From Veillonella absiana (lineage in GTDB: Bacteria > Bacillota > Negativicutes > Veillonellales > Veillonellaceae), in assembly GCF_032970905.1 (NCBI RefSeq), contig NZ_JAWJZA010000002.1: a stretch of DNA of 64,000 nucleotides; one strand, written 5' to 3'. Each line of letters opens with the position of its first letter. The stretch's first letter is position 1. Below, in pieces: positions 26,500 through 35,281 of the stretch. The notes below the pieces were generated by a model, which saw only the letters and a program-made list of their open reading frames with translations, searched no databases and was not told the origin of the DNA. The position numbers and the translations under genes were made by a program.

Positions 26500-27969
26500 A
26501 TGATTAAACCGAGCGTACAAGAATTACAGGCCCTAGGCCAAGGCTATACTATCGTTCCTGTATATAAAGAAATTTTATCGGACGTGCGTACACCAATTAG
26601 CGTGTTGAAAGCATTAAAAAAGGTTTCCTCTCATACATATTTGCTGGAGAGTGCCGACAACAGTCATCACTGGGGCCGTTACTCCTTCCTTGGGTACGAT
26701 TCTAAATTAGAGGTGTTCTGTAAAAATCATCAAATGACGATTAAGGGCGCTACGACACAGACGTTCCCTTGCGATAACCCAGCTGCTGAAATTCGCAAGA
26801 TTTTGGCCCAATACAAGAGCCCTAAGGTGGCGGAATTGCCAACGTTCACAGGCGGATTTGTAGGATATTTCGCCTACGAATACATTCGTTACATCGAACC
26901 CGTTCTCGATTTTCCTGTGTCTGACGATGATGAAAGCACCGTCAATGACGTAGACTTAATGTTGTTCGACAAGGTGATCGCTTTCGATCATTTCAAAAAT
27001 ACAATCTACCTCATCGCCAATATCGGCACAGATGATTTGGAACGCAATTACAACAAGGCACAAATTGAACTGGATGCATTGGCAGAGCTCGTGGTGAAAG
27101 GCGAAGAAGCAGATATTCCTCCATGCAAATTGACATCCGAGTTCACCTCTGAATTTACTATGGAGGAATACGAAGATGTTGTGCGGACGACGCAACATTA
27201 CATCAAGGAAGGAGATATCTTCCAAGCCGTTGTGTCCAACCGTCGGGAAGCGAAAATGGAGGGCAGTCTTCTCAACGCGTATCGCGTGTTGCGCACCATG
27301 AATCCATCCCCGTACATGTTCTACTTGAGTGGGCATGATGTGGAGCTCACCGGTGCATCCCCTGAAACACTGGTGAAATTAACAGATAACACCTTATATA
27401 CATTCCCAATCGCCGGCACTATGCCTCGTGGTAAAAACGAAGCAGAAGATCGTGCGATGGAGGAAAAACTGATTAATGATGAAAAAGAACTAGCAGAGCA
27501 TAATATGCTCGTCGACCTTGGCCGGAATGATCTTGGCAAGATTAGCGAGTTTGGTTCTGTAAATGTGGATGCATTGCATATGCTCCAACGATTCTCCCAC
27601 GTCATCCACATTACTAGCACCGTGAGTGGTACTATCCGCCCAGAATACGATGCTCTCGATGCTATTGGTGCTACACTGCCAGCCGGTACCTTGTCCGGTG
27701 CCCCTAAAATTCGGGCTATTCAAATCTTACATGACCTCGAAAAGAGCCCTCGTGGCGTTTATGGCGGTGCTGTAGGATATATCGATTTCTCCGGTAACAT
27801 GGACGTATGTATCGGTATCCGCATGGCTATGGCCAAGGCCGGTCGCGTATTTGTTCGTTCTGGCGGTGGTATTGTGCGCGATAGCGTTCCACAAAATGAA
27901 TACAAAGAAACAATTTACAAGGCTCAATCCATGGTAACAGCCATTACCGCAGCACAGGAGGTGGAATAA
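26500..27969 (+). CDS. trpE: anthranilate synthase component I
   Basis: TrpE makes anthranilate from chorismate with ammonia from TrpG, the first step to tryptophan. ATG 26500 follows TTGGAGG; the longer frame from 26470 begins inside the leader terminator. The 489-residue protein has the feedback-inhibition motif LLES (in TYLLESADN) and chorismate-binding blocks ASPETLV, FPIAGTMPRG, ERNMLVDLGRND-like EHNMLVDLGRND, TLPAGTLSGAPK and GGGIVRDS. It is the first gene of the operon and abuts trpG. Confidence 0.95.
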   Translation: MIKPSVQELQALGQGYTIVPVYKEILSDVRTPISVLKALKKVSSHTYLLESADNSHHWGRYSFLGYDSKLEVFCKNHQMTIKGATTQTFPCDNPAAEIRKILAQYKSPKVAELPTFTGGFVGYFAYEYIRYIEPVLDFPVSDDDESTVNDVDLMLFDKVIAFDHFKNTIYLIANIGTDDLERNYNKAQIELDALAELVVKGEEADIPPCKLTSEFTSEFTMEEYEDVVRTTQHYIKEGDIFQAVVSNRREAKMEGSLLNAYRVLRTMNPSPYMFYLSGHDVELTGASPETLVKLTDNTLYTFPIAGTMPRGKNEAEDRAMEEKLINDEKELAEHNMLVDLGRNDLGKISEFGSVNVDALHMLQRFSHVIHITSTVSGTIRPEYDALDAIGATLPAGTLSGAPKIRAIQILHDLEKSPRGVYGGAVGYIDFSGNMDVCIGIRMAMAKAGRVFVRSGGGIVRDSVPQNEYKETIYKAQSMVTAITAAQEVE

Positions 27970-28536
27970 ATGGTATTGTTAATCGATAATTACGACAGCT
28001 TTTCCTTCAACTTGTATCAACTAGTTGGTTCCATCGATTCTGATATTAAGGTCATTCGTAGCGATGAGCTGACCGTTCAAGAAATTCGCGATTTGAAACC
28101 GAACTATGTGATTCTATCCCCTGGACCTGGTCGACCTGCTGATGCTGGCGTTTATGAAAGCCTCCTAGACGAGTGCAAAGACGAATTCCCAATCCTCGGC
28201 GTATGCCTCGGTCACCAAGCCATCGGCGAAGTCTTTGGCGGTACCGTATCCTATGCCAAAGAGGTGATGCATGGTAAACAAAGTATGGCCACAGTGGTGA
28301 AAGAATCCAAACTATTCCAAGGCTTGCCAAAGGAATTCCCAGTAGCCCGTTACCATTCCTTATCCGTCCTAGATACATCCATTCCTAGTGATCTCATCGT
28401 CACAGCCCAAACAGCGGATGGAGAGGTGATGGCCTTGGAACATAAGGACTATCCAATCTACGGATTACAATTCCATCCGGAGTCCATTTTGACACCTGAT
28501 GGAGAACGAATCGTACGTAATTTCTTAGGGAAATAA
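27970..28536 (+). CDS. trpG: anthranilate synthase component II (glutamine amidotransferase)
   Basis: This class I amidotransferase (188 residues) supplies ammonia to TrpE. The oxyanion motif LSPGPGRP, nucleophile Cys in GVCLGHQAIGE and His/Glu in FHPES are intact. It starts directly after the trpE stop. Such proteins can also serve aminodeoxychorismate synthase (PabA role); no separate pabA is in view. Confidence 0.94.
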   Translation: MVLLIDNYDSFSFNLYQLVGSIDSDIKVIRSDELTVQEIRDLKPNYVILSPGPGRPADAGVYESLLDECKDEFPILGVCLGHQAIGEVFGGTVSYAKEVMHGKQSMATVVKESKLFQGLPKEFPVARYHSLSVLDTSIPSDLIVTAQTADGEVMALEHKDYPIYGLQFHPESILTPDGERIVRNFLGK

Positions 28537-28547
28537 TATAGTTGCGT

Positions 28548-28610
28548 AACGCCCGATGTGTCGATGTACGTTGCGCCAATAGTGCAGAATTGCTAATTGC
28601 AGCGGGCGTT
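28548..28610 (+). promoter_or_regulatory. inverted repeat between trpG and trpD
   Basis: AACGCCCG and CGGGCGTT (28548-28555/28603-28610) flank 47 bases in the 132-base gap. A T-run does not follow, so it may be an RNA-processing or partial-attenuation element and not a terminator. Confidence 0.5.
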
Positions 28611-28668
28611 TCTAACAGCAGACGTCGGGGTAACGTTTACAAAAACGAGAATATTAGAGAGGCTCACA

Positions 28669-29688
28669 ATGATTAAAGAAGCATTACAACAAGTGATGGC
28701 GGGTCAGGATTTATCCTTTGATGTAGCCAAAGACACGATGAATAAAATTATGAACGGCGAAGTGGCGCCTATCCAAATGGGCGGTTTCCTTACAGCATTG
28801 GCATTGAAAGGCGAAACGGTTGAGGAAATCACAGCCTTCGCTGAGGTTATGCGTGAAAAAGCAGGGGCCGTTCTACATAAAAAGGACGTGCTTGAAATCG
28901 TAGGTACTGGTGGTGATGGTGCCAATACATTCAATATTTCCACAACGGCGGGTTTTGTTATCTCCGCAGCGGGCATTCCTGTAGCGAAACATGGTAACCG
29001 TAGAGTATCCAGTAAATGTGGCGCAGCTGATGTTATCGAGGAATTAGGCGGAGCTTTTGAATTGAACGGATCACAAAACGAAGAAGTGTTGAACGAAATC
29101 GATATGTGCTTTATGTTCGCTCCTGTGTACCATAACTCTATGAAACATGCAGCCCCTGTTCGCCGTGAACTCGGTGTTCGTACGGTATTCAATATCTTGG
29201 GACCTTTGGCGAATCCAGCTGGTGCCACTATCGAATTGATGGGCGTGTACAAAAAAGAGCTAGTAGAACCATTGGCTCGCGTGCTTACCAACCTTGGCGT
29301 AAAACGTGGCGCTGTGGTATGGGGCTATGATGGCCTTGATGAAATCACAGCGACAGGCAAAACCTACATCTGTGAAATCGACAACGGGAATTTCAAATCT
29401 TACGACTTCGATCCAAAGGATTATGGTTTTGATTATGTGAAAGCTGAAGAGCTCGTTGGTGGAGATAAAACTGTGAACGCTGTTATCACCAAAGACGTGC
29501 TCTCTGGTAAAGTCGATGGCAAACGTACAGCTGTTGTATTGAACGCGGGTATGGCCATCCATTTAGCAAAACCAGAATTAACATTAGCTCAAGGCTTTGA
29601 CATGGCGAAGGACATCATCGATTCCGGAAAAGCCATGGATAAATTAAACGAATTTATTACCGTATCCCAACGCGTTGCAAAAGGATAG
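28669..29688 (+). CDS. trpD: anthranilate phosphoribosyltransferase
   Basis: TrpD joins anthranilate to PRPP. The PRPP-binding GTGGDGANTFNISTT and the KHGNRRVSSKCGAAD, MFAPVYHNSMKHA and FNILGPLANPA blocks are present. I start at ATG 28669 (MIKEALQQVM, AGAGAGG upstream), giving 339 residues, the family's usual length; the longer frame from 28597 overlaps a hairpin. It is third in the operon. Confidence 0.94.
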   Translation: MIKEALQQVMAGQDLSFDVAKDTMNKIMNGEVAPIQMGGFLTALALKGETVEEITAFAEVMREKAGAVLHKKDVLEIVGTGGDGANTFNISTTAGFVISAAGIPVAKHGNRRVSSKCGAADVIEELGGAFELNGSQNEEVLNEIDMCFMFAPVYHNSMKHAAPVRRELGVRTVFNILGPLANPAGATIELMGVYKKELVEPLARVLTNLGVKRGAVVWGYDGLDEITATGKTYICEIDNGNFKSYDFDPKDYGFDYVKAEELVGGDKTVNAVITKDVLSGKVDGKRTAVVLNAGMAIHLAKPELTLAQGFDMAKDIIDSGKAMDKLNEFITVSQRVAKG

Positions 29689-29704
29689 GTCTAATATATA
29701 CATA

Positions 29705-29807
29705 GTTATCGCCAATGAACGGATTGTTTTTCGCTAGTACGATGCATGGTGCTAATCAGTTCGCGTTGGCGAAACTGATTAGCCATAGGACTGTCGTTGG
29801 CGATAAC
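29705..29807 (+). promoter_or_regulatory. nested inverted repeats between trpD and trpC-F
   Basis: GTTATCGCCAA (29705-29715) pairs with TTGGCGATAAC (29797-29807), and inside it GCTAATCAGT (29751-29760) pairs with ACTGATTAGC (29774-29783). The compound structure fills the 134-base gap. No T-run follows, which argues against simple termination. Confidence 0.7.
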
Positions 29808-29822
29808 GTGTAAGGAGTAAAC

Positions 29823-31433
29823 ATGATTTTAGATAAAATTGTAGCGGCCACAGAGATTCGCATTGCGAAAGAAAAGCAAGAGCAATCCTTTGAGGCTGTG
29901 AAGGCCGAAGCGCTAGCGTTGCCGGCCGTGCAGGACTTTCCCTTTGAAAAGGCCCTACGTGAACAAGACTTCAACTTTATATGCGAGGTAAAAAAGGCAT
30001 CTCCATCGAAAGGGATTATTGCAGAGCATTTTCCATATTTGGACATAGCTAAAGAATACGAGCGCTCTGGGGCGGTAGCCATTTCTGTATTGACGGAACC
30101 GGACTTCTTTAAGGGGTCTCCTCAATATTTGCAGGAAATTGCAGCGGCAGTGAATATTCCCGTACTTCGTAAGGATTTCATCATCGATGAATACCAAATT
30201 TACCAAGCAAAAATCTGGGGTGCCAAAGCCATCTTATTGATCTGTGCTATCCTTGATGTGCCAACATTGACAAAATATCGTGAACTGGCAGATTCCCTTG
30301 GCCTATCCTGTCTCGTTGAGGCTCATGATAAAGAGGAAGTACAAAAGGCCATCCAATGTGGCGCTCGTATCATCGGTGTAAATAACCGTAACCTGAAAGA
30401 CTTCACCGTAGATGTACAAAACAGCGTCCGCCTTCGTCAGCTCGTAGAAGGGGATGTAATCTTCGTATCCGAAAGTGGTTTAGAAACACCAGAGGATATT
30501 CAAGTATTAAGAGATAATAATATTGGAGTAGCCCTCATGGGTGAAACCTTTATGCGCTCCGAAGATAAAGTAGCGATGCTGAAATACCTATATGGCCCGA
30601 TGACAGTGGCGATACAAGCTGATGCCAATCACGCAGTACATGGTGGGGCAACGAAAGCGGCTCATAGTGAGGCACCATCAGTAAATGGCAACACGCCATC
30701 CGTTGCGTCACTAGTGAAACAGCCATATGTGCCTCAAATCAAAATCTGTGGCAACTCCGACATCAGTACGGTAGCCACTCTTGCAGAAGAGCAACCAGAC
30801 TACATTGGCCTCATCTTTGCACCAAGCAAACGTCAGGTTACGGTGGAGGAGGCAAAGGAATTTGTTGAGGCTTTCAAAATAGCTCAACAAGACTATTTAG
30901 CACATGGCAGCAAACGTTTAGCCGATACAGGGGATATTGATTTCGACATTATTGAACCGAAATTCGTCGGTGTATTTGTCAACGAATCCCTTGAGAATAT
31001 CGTGCATGCCGTATCGGCTGTAGGTCTTGATGCGGTACAATTGCATGGCGATGAAACAGAGGAGTTCATCCTTATGTTAAAGGCGTTGCTAGTGGAAACT
31101 AAATTGACCGCTCAGGTTTGGAAGGCTGTAGCTATTCAAAGTCGATTAGATGCAAATAAATGGCTACACAGTAGTGCAGATAATCTCGTATTTGATGCGT
31201 ACAGTAAAGATGCTCGTGGCGGAACGGGCGAGACCTTTGATTGGCAAGCCCTAAAAGGCTATCCTCGATCTTTCACCCTCGCCGGTGGATTGTCTGAGAA
31301 AAATGTGGCTCGTGCTATTCGTACAGTACGCCCAGCGATGATAGATTTAAATAGCGGCGTCGAAACGGACGGCCGAAAAGATATTACGAAAATCGAGACT
31401 GTCATGAGCCTCGTGAGAAAGGTAACACAATGA
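29823..31433 (+). CDS. trpCF: fused indole-3-glycerol-phosphate synthase / phosphoribosylanthranilate isomerase
   Basis: Residues 1 to about 258 are TrpC (CEVKKASPSKG, VLTEPDFFKGSP, LRKDFIIDEYQI, GVNNRNLKDF, VSESGL); residues about 304 to 536 are TrpF (KICGN, GLIFAPSKR, FVGVFVNE, VQLHGDE, DAYSKDARGGTGETFDW, LNSGVETDGRKD). A 40-residue linker rich in Ala, His, Ser and Asn joins them. The fusion also exists in enterobacteria, where the order is the same. The two activities are successive in reverse order: isomerase first, then ring closure. The stop overlaps trpB by four bases. Confidence 0.93.
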   Translation: MILDKIVAATEIRIAKEKQEQSFEAVKAEALALPAVQDFPFEKALREQDFNFICEVKKASPSKGIIAEHFPYLDIAKEYERSGAVAISVLTEPDFFKGSPQYLQEIAAAVNIPVLRKDFIIDEYQIYQAKIWGAKAILLICAILDVPTLTKYRELADSLGLSCLVEAHDKEEVQKAIQCGARIIGVNNRNLKDFTVDVQNSVRLRQLVEGDVIFVSESGLETPEDIQVLRDNNIGVALMGETFMRSEDKVAMLKYLYGPMTVAIQADANHAVHGGATKAAHSEAPSVNGNTPSVASLVKQPYVPQIKICGNSDISTVATLAEEQPDYIGLIFAPSKRQVTVEEAKEFVEAFKIAQQDYLAHGSKRLADTGDIDFDIIEPKFVGVFVNESLENIVHAVSAVGLDAVQLHGDETEEFILMLKALLVETKLTAQVWKAVAIQSRLDANKWLHSSADNLVFDAYSKDARGGTGETFDWQALKGYPRSFTLAGGLSEKNVARAIRTVRPAMIDLNSGVETDGRKDITKIETVMSLVRKVTQ

Positions 31434-32629
31434 GTAACGAACAAAGCAGACATGGCTATTTTGGCGATTTCGGTGGCCAATTTATGCCAGAAACCTTGAT
31501 GAATGCAGTCATCGAGTTAGAAGAGGCGTACAATACATATAAGGATGATCCTGATTTCATTCGTGAATTAGAGGATTATCATAAAAATTATACAGGCCGT
31601 CCATCCTTGTTATACTATGCAGAAAAAATGACGAAGGACCTTGGGGGCGCGAAAATTTATTTGAAACGTGAGGACTTGAATCATACAGGTTCCCACAAAT
31701 TGAATAATGTAATCGGTCAAATGTTGTTGGCAAAACGCATGGGCAAGACTCGTGTTATCGCTGAAACTGGGGCCGGTCAGCATGGCGTGGCTACAGCAAC
31801 AGTAGCGGCGTTGATGGGCATGGAATGTGAAGTGTTCATGGGCCAAGAGGACTGCGAACGTCAAGCGCTCAACGTGTATCGTATGGAACTACTCGGCGCG
31901 AAAGTGCATCCTGTGACAACAGGCACTAGCACATTGAAAGATGCCGTTAGCGAAGCCATGCGCGAATGGACAAACCGTATGGCGGACACTCACTATGTGT
32001 TGGGTTCCGTTATGGGCGCCCATCCATTCCCATTGATCGTCCGTGATTTCCAATCCATTATTAGCCGTGAGGCGCGTGAACAAATTTTGGCGGCTGAAGG
32101 TAAATTGCCTAGCGTTGTCATGGCTTGCGTTGGCGGTGGCAGTAATGCGGCGGGCATGTTCCATCACTTCGTGCCTGACGAAGGTGTTAAACTCATCGGT
32201 TGCGAGGCTGCTGGACGTGGGGTTGATACTGAGGAACACGCCGCAACAATGGCGAAAGGTAGCGTGGGTATTTTCCATGGCATGAAATCCTATTTCTGCC
32301 AGGACAGCGATGGCCAAATCGCGCCAGTATATTCCATTTCGGCAGGCCTTGACTATCCTGGTATCGGACCTGAACATGCGTTCCTTCGCGATAGTGGTCG
32401 TGCGGAATACGTGCCAGTAACTGATGACGAGGCAGTGGATGCGTTCGAGTATCTATCTCGAATGGAAGGTATCATTCCAGCTATTGAAAGTGCCCATGCA
32501 GTGGCGCACGCTCAAAAAATCGCTCCTACTATGAGCAAGGACGATATCATTATTATTTGTTTGTCCGGCCGTGGCGACAAGGACGTAGCAGCTATGGCGA
32601 AATATAGAGGGGTGACTATCCATGAGTAG
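31430..32629 (+). CDS. trpB: tryptophan synthase beta subunit
   Basis: TrpB condenses indole with serine using pyridoxal phosphate. The PLP lysine is in GSHKLNN; the phosphate-binding loop GGGSNAAGMF and the catalytic Glu in ETGAGQHG are present. The length (399) fits the TrpB1 class, which works with TrpA. It overlaps trpC-F by four bases and trpA by eight. Confidence 0.95.
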   Translation: MSNEQSRHGYFGDFGGQFMPETLMNAVIELEEAYNTYKDDPDFIRELEDYHKNYTGRPSLLYYAEKMTKDLGGAKIYLKREDLNHTGSHKLNNVIGQMLLAKRMGKTRVIAETGAGQHGVATATVAALMGMECEVFMGQEDCERQALNVYRMELLGAKVHPVTTGTSTLKDAVSEAMREWTNRMADTHYVLGSVMGAHPFPLIVRDFQSIISREAREQILAAEGKLPSVVMACVGGGSNAAGMFHHFVPDEGVKLIGCEAAGRGVDTEEHAATMAKGSVGIFHGMKSYFCQDSDGQIAPVYSISAGLDYPGIGPEHAFLRDSGRAEYVPVTDDEAVDAFEYLSRMEGIIPAIESAHAVAHAQKIAPTMSKDDIIIICLSGRGDKDVAAMAKYRGVTIHE

Positions 32630-33413
32630 AATTTCCGAGGCTTTCAAAAATAAGGCATTTATCCCATTTATCACGGCTGGCGATCACGGTATCGAGACCA
32701 CCGAACGTTACATTCGCGCTATGGTGAAAGCTGGCGCCGACCTTCTCGAAATCGGCATTCCTTTCTCTGACCCAACAGCGGAAGGTCCTGTTATTCAAGC
32801 GGCAAGCACTCGTGCATTGTCCACAGGTGTTAAAATTGACGATATTTTCGCCATGGTGGAACGCTTGCGTAAGGGAGACGACCAACACGAAGCCATTACG
32901 ATTCCATTGTTGTTCATGACCTATATCAATCCAATTTTCGTATACGGCAAGGAAAAATTCCTTACCAACTGCGAAAAGGTGGGTATCGACGGTCTCATCA
33001 TTCCAGACACACCATTTGAGGAAAAAGGCGAACTCGCTGACGTAGCAAAGGCCCATGGTGTAGCTATCATTTCCTTGATTGCTCCAACCTCTGAAAATCG
33101 TATCGAAATGATTGCAAAAGAGGCGGAAGGCTTCATTTATTGCGTATCCTCCCTCGGCGTAACAGGCGTACGTAGTGAAATCAAAACGGATATCAAATCC
33201 ATCGTGGACACCATCCGTAAATACACAGACGTGCCAGTAGCCGTTGGTTTCGGTATTTCCACACCTGAACAAGCAGGTAAAATGGCGTCTATCAGCGACG
33301 GCGCCATCGTAGGCTCTGCTATCGTGAAAATCGTGGCAGAACATGGCACTGAGGCAGAACAAGCCTTGGTGGACTATGTGACATCTATGAAAGCGGCAGT
33401 AGCACAAGCATAA
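32622..33413 (+). CDS. trpA: tryptophan synthase alpha subunit
   Basis: TrpA splits indole-3-glycerol phosphate and passes indole to TrpB. Catalytic Glu in LLEIGIPFSDP and Asp in SDPTAEGP are present, as are the phosphate-binding GFGIS and GSAIV. 263 residues, the usual length. It closes the trp operon. Confidence 0.95.
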   Translation: MSRISEAFKNKAFIPFITAGDHGIETTERYIRAMVKAGADLLEIGIPFSDPTAEGPVIQAASTRALSTGVKIDDIFAMVERLRKGDDQHEAITIPLLFMTYINPIFVYGKEKFLTNCEKVGIDGLIIPDTPFEEKGELADVAKAHGVAIISLIAPTSENRIEMIAKEAEGFIYCVSSLGVTGVRSEIKTDIKSIVDTIRKYTDVPVAVGFGISTPEQAGKMASISDGAIVGSAIVKIVAEHGTEAEQALVDYVTSMKAAVAQA

Positions 33414-33417
33414 AAAT

Positions 33418-33483
33418 AGCTGTACAAAGTACATGATTAATTATCTTGATGATGATAATTAGTTAAAAATACTTTGTACAGCT
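33418..33483 (+). terminator. terminator of the trp operon
   Basis: AGCTGTACAAAGTA and its exact complement form 14-base arms; T5 follows, four bases after the trpA stop. Confidence 0.85.
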
Positions 33484-33592
33484 TTTTGTTTGGGTATATA
33501 ATTTAAGTATATTTCTATGGCATAAATATACTTAATTTTGCTAGTGTGATACTCATACTAGTTTGAGTAATTATAGATGAGGTTAGTAACGT

Positions 33593-34615
33593 ATGACTCG
33601 AATGACAACGAAACAAGCGCAAGAACAAATTGCATCGCGCTGCATTATTCCCGGCAGCCTAGGCGTGTGGGAACGTTATTTTATACAACTCGTCAGTGCC
33701 TGGGGCCAAATGCCTGAGGCCATCAGAGCATTGCATTTGATATTCGGCGCTGATAATGGTATCGTCAAGGCCGGTCACATTGGTTACAGCGCGGATATCA
33801 CAAAATTGATGGCTCGTGTCATGATGAAAGGCGGTACTGCTGCTACTCGTTACGCTATATTCAATCAAATTCCTTATGAGGTCATCGACGTAGGTATCAA
33901 TAGTGAAAGCCCCGTAGGCCGTGATGCTAAATTTCAAAAGGGTTCCGATAACTTTCTCGAAGGCCCAGCTATGAGCCAAGAGGCCTTTGATTATGTATGG
34001 CAACAAGCTCGTGATGTTATCGATGATGCCATCACAGGCGGTGCCAATTTGATTTCTTTCGGTGAAATGGGTATCGGTAATACCACAACATCTGCAGCGG
34101 TATTAACCGTATTGACTGGTGAATCTATGGAAAGTACTGTAGGACCAGGATCTGGTGCTGATGCAGAGACCTTGGCTAAGAAAAAGAAAATCATCTCCGA
34201 TGGTATTTTGCTTCATATGGATACGATGTTTCAAAATGCTTGTAGCAAACCATTAGAAGTATTGCGTTGTGTAGGGGGATTTGACTTAGTAGCCCTTACA
34301 TCCGCTATGATTGCCTGCGCTGAAAGGGAAATTCCATTCATCATAGATGGCTTTATCACGGCCGTGGCCCTCGTTGCTGCCAGTCGTGTCACACGGGATG
34401 TATTGGCATTTGGTATTCCATCACATATCTCTCGTGAACCGGGCATGATTGTAGCCCTTAATGACTGCGGTTTTGAACCAGAGGACGTAACCATTCACGG
34501 TCAAATGGCCCTTGGTGAAGGTACCGGTGCCGTGCTCATGGTGCAATTGTTGAAAACGACGTATGATGCGTTTGTGACTATGACGAGCTTTGAGGATATG
34601 ATGAGGGCGGAGTAG
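33593..34615 (+). CDS. cobT: CobT-like nicotinate-nucleotide:lower-ligand phosphoribosyltransferase
   Basis: CobT makes the alpha-ribotide of the lower ligand during cobamide assembly. Family blocks are PGSLGVWE at the start, LIFGADNGIVKAGHIGYS, GEMGIGNTTTSAAV and GMALGEGTGA-like GQMALGEGTGAVL with the catalytic Glu. Two positions differ from the common form: KPPGSLG is IIPGSLG, and ADHGV is ADNGI. The protein is divergent and may accept a ligand other than dimethylbenzimidazole; Negativicutes include makers of phenolic cobamides. No second arsA/arsB-like copy adjoins it. The upstream gap has a hairpin at 33502-33530 and no cobalamin riboswitch that I can see. Confidence 0.85.
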   Translation: MTRMTTKQAQEQIASRCIIPGSLGVWERYFIQLVSAWGQMPEAIRALHLIFGADNGIVKAGHIGYSADITKLMARVMMKGGTAATRYAIFNQIPYEVIDVGINSESPVGRDAKFQKGSDNFLEGPAMSQEAFDYVWQQARDVIDDAITGGANLISFGEMGIGNTTTSAAVLTVLTGESMESTVGPGSGADAETLAKKKKIISDGILLHMDTMFQNACSKPLEVLRCVGGFDLVALTSAMIACAEREIPFIIDGFITAVALVAASRVTRDVLAFGIPSHISREPGMIVALNDCGFEPEDVTIHGQMALGEGTGAVLMVQLLKTTYDAFVTMTSFEDMMRAE

Positions 34616-34698
34616 AGTATTAATTGAAGCAGATAAAGATGTAGATGCTAATAAAATATCTAGAATTATAGTCAGCAATGATGATTAATGAGAAGATG

Positions 34699-34729
34699 AA
34701 AGCCCACTAGCTGCAGCTAGGGGGCTTTT
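34699..34729 (+). terminator. terminator after cobT
   Basis: AAAGCCC...CTAGCTGCAGCTAG...GGGCTTTT is a near-perfect hairpin ending in T4. Confidence 0.8.
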
Positions 34730-34797
34730 GCATTATTAACGTATATTGACTATTGAATTTTGATATCGGTAGTTATTGGCACGTACACCAAATCCCG

Positions 34798-34825
34798 TTG
34801 ACATCCGCCCCTAATTTGCTATAAT
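34798..34825 (+). promoter_or_regulatory. ileS promoter
   Basis: TTGACA (34798-34803) and TATAAT (34820-34825) with a 16-base spacer, ahead of the T-box leader. Confidence 0.8.
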
Positions 34826-34849
34826 TAATTGATACGAATATAGTATTGC

Positions 34850-35152
34850 GATGACAAAGACGGCAAGTTCTAACAAGCCTACAGAGAGTCACCCCTAGTG
34901 CTGCGAGGGTGATAGGTGGAGAATGAGCGGATCACTTTTGAGCAAGCAGGCAACTGCCGGTGAACACCGTTATATGTGTAAGCGGCTTTCACGGGGAGGC
35001 ATCCCTACATAGAATTGCTGAGATGGTGAGCGGTAGCGCACGGCGCAAATCCGAGCATGATACATGAATTTTCAGCAAAACATCTATGGAGAGTCAGTAG
35101 GGTGGTACCACGGATATAACGTCCGTCCCTTCGGGGACGGGCGTATTTTTTA
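34850..35152 (+). promoter_or_regulatory. T-box leader of ileS
   Basis: AGGGTGGTACCACGG (35099-35113) is the conserved T-box; a terminator (ACGTCCGTCCC-TTCG-GGGACGGGCGT, 35119-35145) with T6 follows. Stem I holds GAGCGGATCACTT, where ATC at 34931-34933 is a likely isoleucine specifier. Uncharged tRNA-Ile should favour read-through into ileS. Limits are approximate. Confidence 0.9.
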
Positions 35153-35281
35153 TACCTAAATGACGCCAATAGTTTTTGTCATAGCGGAAAAATACCACGG
35201 CATCCCATATTCGTAACTTTCACCAAACATAATCAATTTTTTCGACATATATTAGTGAGAACATGTAAAAGGAGCAACATC

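Noticed and set aside
32616..33434. 272-residue minus-strand frame antisense to trpA
   Set aside because: Exact shadow of trpA, with Cys/His/Phe-rich composition typical of antisense frames.
33484..33592. cobalamin riboswitch before cobT
   Set aside because: The gap of about 105 bases is too short and lacks the B12-box; only a simple AT hairpin is seen.
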